Positions 5,755-7,293 of a stretch of DNA of 7,293 nt are shown here, in pieces. Position numbers and translations under genes: made by a program. Every line of letters starts with the position of its first letter. The first letter of the stretch is position 1. A model generated the notes under the pieces. The model saw only the letters and a list, made by a program, of their open reading frames with translations, had not been told where the DNA came from and did no database searches. The stretch covers positions 1 to 7,293 of the forward strand of contig JAKAAK010000160.1 of assembly GCA_021797025.1 (NCBI GenBank), given 5' to 3'. The stretch comes from Thermoplasmata archaeon. Lineage in GTDB: Archaea; Thermoplasmatota; Thermoplasmata; Thermoplasmatales; Thermoplasmataceae.

Positions 5755-7293
5755 TCACGAGGTCGGCGATGTTATTTCTTTCGAACTTTCCACTATAATT
5801 GATCCTCCGGGTGGAAGTATTGCCTCTATCTCTGATTTGTCCATATCAAGTATTTTCGCGATTTTCTCTGCAGCTGTGGATCTCTTTTCATTTCCGGGTT
5901 TAATTATAACATACTTTTCTGATTCTATTTTAGTTTCCGCGGGGGATATCATGGGTAGTGTATTTCCCTTATAATCGATCAATGAGACTTTTAGCTGGAG
6001 GGGGAGATTCAGCACATAATTCCTTTTCCCACGGACAATCCACGAACCTTTTGATACAAATTCTCCCGATTCAGGAGTTTTGCTTACCTGTGACGGTTCT
6101 ACCCAGTATGCGGTACCCGAACCCAGTCCAGCAGGCCATGCTCTTGACAGTGATATGGCGAACTCACAGGCTTCTCGTATAGTTTCTTCTGTGATGTCAA
6201 TACCGTCATTTTTTATCACAGTGCTGGGTGCACCGTACAGGTCTGCATGCACATAAATATCGTTATCTGCCATGTGTTTCTTTACAAGTTTTTCATTTGT
6301 TTTTGCATCCCTGCCAGACATTACCATATTGCCTGCGGAACTGGTGAACCAGTGGTATGATTCAAACCAGTATTTCACTCTTTTCTTTTTTCCGGCTTTT
6401 TGTTTCTCCTTTAAAATTAATTTTTTCGTTTCCTCTATGGCTTTTTCTGCGCCCTCAATCTTGTTTCTGTAATCCTTGGCGGTATTGAACACCCTGTTTA
6501 TATTATTTCCTGGAGATTCAGTATAACTAAGGACTATACCGGTATCCTGATAGTTTACTGTAAAAGTTCCTTTAGCAGGGGTTATTCCCGTGATTTCCAG
6601 TTCCATAAACACAAAATCTTCGCTGTTGTTGCGCTTTACATTATTATGTACAATGTTTATTAGTTTCTGAAGCTGCTGAAAATTCATTTTGAGAAAATTA
6701 CCGAATTCTGTATATACCAGCATCAATTTATTGAATTCCTCTATGGAACGCTTCTGCGACTCTATCCTCCTCTCAATACTGGATTTATTCTTATCCGTTT
6801 CAGGATAATTCTTAATATAATAACAGATACCCTCATTTAAGTCTTCAAATTTCCTGTCAGGATCCTTATTCAATGCCGTAAGTACTACCGGTGAAAGGAG
6901 TTCATCCTCCTCATAATAATATGCCATGTTTCGTTTTGATTCGTCCATTATTTCCATTACCGTTTCGTACAGCCTTTCATAATCCTGCGTTATTTCTGCA
7001 GGCATTTTATTCTTCTCAATGTTGCTTCTATAAAGCGCTTCCTCAGCAATTTCTCCCCCGAGATTTGCCCTTGTTGCCAGTGTTTTCACAATGGATGCCT
7101 TGCTGTTATTGAGTATTTCGAAAAATGTTTCCCTGCTTTTCATAGGATTCACGATGGATGGCGGAATATACTCTTCTCCTATCAGTATCTTTCTGGTTTT
7201 GTACACATGCTGATCCATAGCAAAGACAATTTTTCCATTATCGGTAATAATCAGATTTCCACCGCTGAAGAGTTCCAGTATTATTTCCTGTCC
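5755..7293 (-). CDS. rqcH: RqcH/NEMF-family ribosome quality control protein (5' end outside window)
   Basis: NFACT-family proteins (RqcH in bacteria, Rqc2/NEMF in eukaryotes) bind stalled large ribosomal subunits carrying peptidyl-tRNA and recruit tRNA to add C-terminal tails. The frame stays open to the window edge, so the ATG at 7218 is internal; the 25 residues before it match the family (ELFSGGNLIITD). The visible part is 512 residues; about 100 should be missing. Numbering from that ATG: end of NFACT-N with GEEYIPP (14-20) and a helix-hairpin-helix-like segment (about 46-66); long charged helices likely to form the coiled-coil arms (145-193 and 245-280); and the NFACT-R (DUF814) domain (about 282-400), with conserved WF...SSAG near 284-296, the GRDA motif (302-305) and YVHADLYGAPST (322-333). 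It ends with the PPGGS segment (469-473) common in archaeal members and lacks a NFACT-C domain. The Asp-Arg pair needed for tRNA recruitment lies just outside the window. Confidence 0.93.
   Translation of the reverse strand, partial: GQEIILELFSGGNLIITDNGKIVFAMDQHVYKTRKILIGEEYIPPSIVNPMKSRETFFEILNNSKASIVKTLATRANLGGEIAEEALYRSNIEKNKMPAEITQDYERLYETVMEIMDESKRNMAYYYEEDELLSPVVLTALNKDPDRKFEDLNEGICYYIKNYPETDKNKSSIERRIESQKRSIEEFNKLMLVYTEFGNFLKMNFQQLQKLINIVHNNVKRNNSEDFVFMELEITGITPAKGTFTVNYQDTGIVLSYTESPGNNINRVFNTAKDYRNKIEGAEKAIEETKKLILKEKQKAGKKKRVKYWFESYHWFTSSAGNMVMSGRDAKTNEKLVKKHMADNDIYVHADLYGAPSTVIKNDGIDITEETIREACEFAISLSRAWPAGLGSGTAYWVEPSQVSKTPESGEFVSKGSWIVRGKRNYVLNLPLQLKVSLIDYKGNTLPMISPAETKIESEKYVIIKPGNEKRSTAAEKIAKILDMDKSEIEAILPPGGSIIVESSKEITSPTS

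Noticed and set aside
7216..7218. ATG at 7218 as the rqcH start
   Set aside because: The 25 upstream in-frame residues to the window edge match the conserved NFACT-N region, so this methionine is internal.
1..7293. Mobile element, CRISPR, defence or other novel multi-gene system
   Set aside because: No terminal inverted repeats, direct-repeat arrays, transposase, integrase or nuclease-effector genes are seen. Gene content and codon use are those of core genome.

Overview
The window looks like ordinary chromosomal core sequence from an archaeon, most likely a member of the Thermoplasmatales (Ferroplasma/Acidiplasma/Thermoplasma/Picrophilus relatives). The reasons are: archaeal-type proteins throughout (RadB, a FEN-1 with a C-terminal PCNA-binding peptide, archaeal/eukaryal-type TyrRS, the two-SIS-domain phosphoglucose/phosphomannose isomerase, RqcH/NEMF); AT-rich coding sequence with frequent ATA (Ile) and AGG/AGA (Arg) codons; and TATA-like boxes about 23-26 bases upstream of start codons, which implies leaderless mRNAs. 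The order-level assignment is an inference. I cannot name the species.

Layout. (1) Positions 3-1157, plus strand: the 3' part of tyrS, then directly abutting it (TAA then ATG) a small gene of unknown function. (2) Positions 1154-2886, minus strand: a two-gene operon, radB then fen. Its promoter lies just upstream of radB. fen has its own Shine-Dalgarno sequence inside the last codons of radB. The fen stop codon overlaps the stop codon of the convergent small gene. (3) Positions 2887-3077: a 191-bp divergent intergenic region with promoter signals in both directions and an extra TATA-like box aimed at a 14-codon hydrophobic micro-ORF. (4) Positions 3078-5743, plus strand: three genes that each have their own leaderless-type promoter: a two-helix membrane protein of unknown function, an MFS transporter, and a bifunctional PGI/PMI. 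(5) Positions 5755-7293, minus strand: most of an RqcH/NEMF-family protein, convergent with PGI/PMI and running off the right edge.

Functionally this is a set of housekeeping units: translation (TyrRS), DNA repair and replication (RadB and FEN-1), sugar-phosphate metabolism (PGI/PMI), ribosome-associated quality control (RqcH), solute transport (MFS), plus two proteins I cannot name. I see no tRNA or rRNA gene, CRISPR array, insertion sequence, attachment site, toxin-antitoxin pair or defence cassette. I found no convincing undescribed multi-gene system. The best leads are the two unknown small genes, the putative leaderless micro-ORF, and the way the radB-fen operon is wired.
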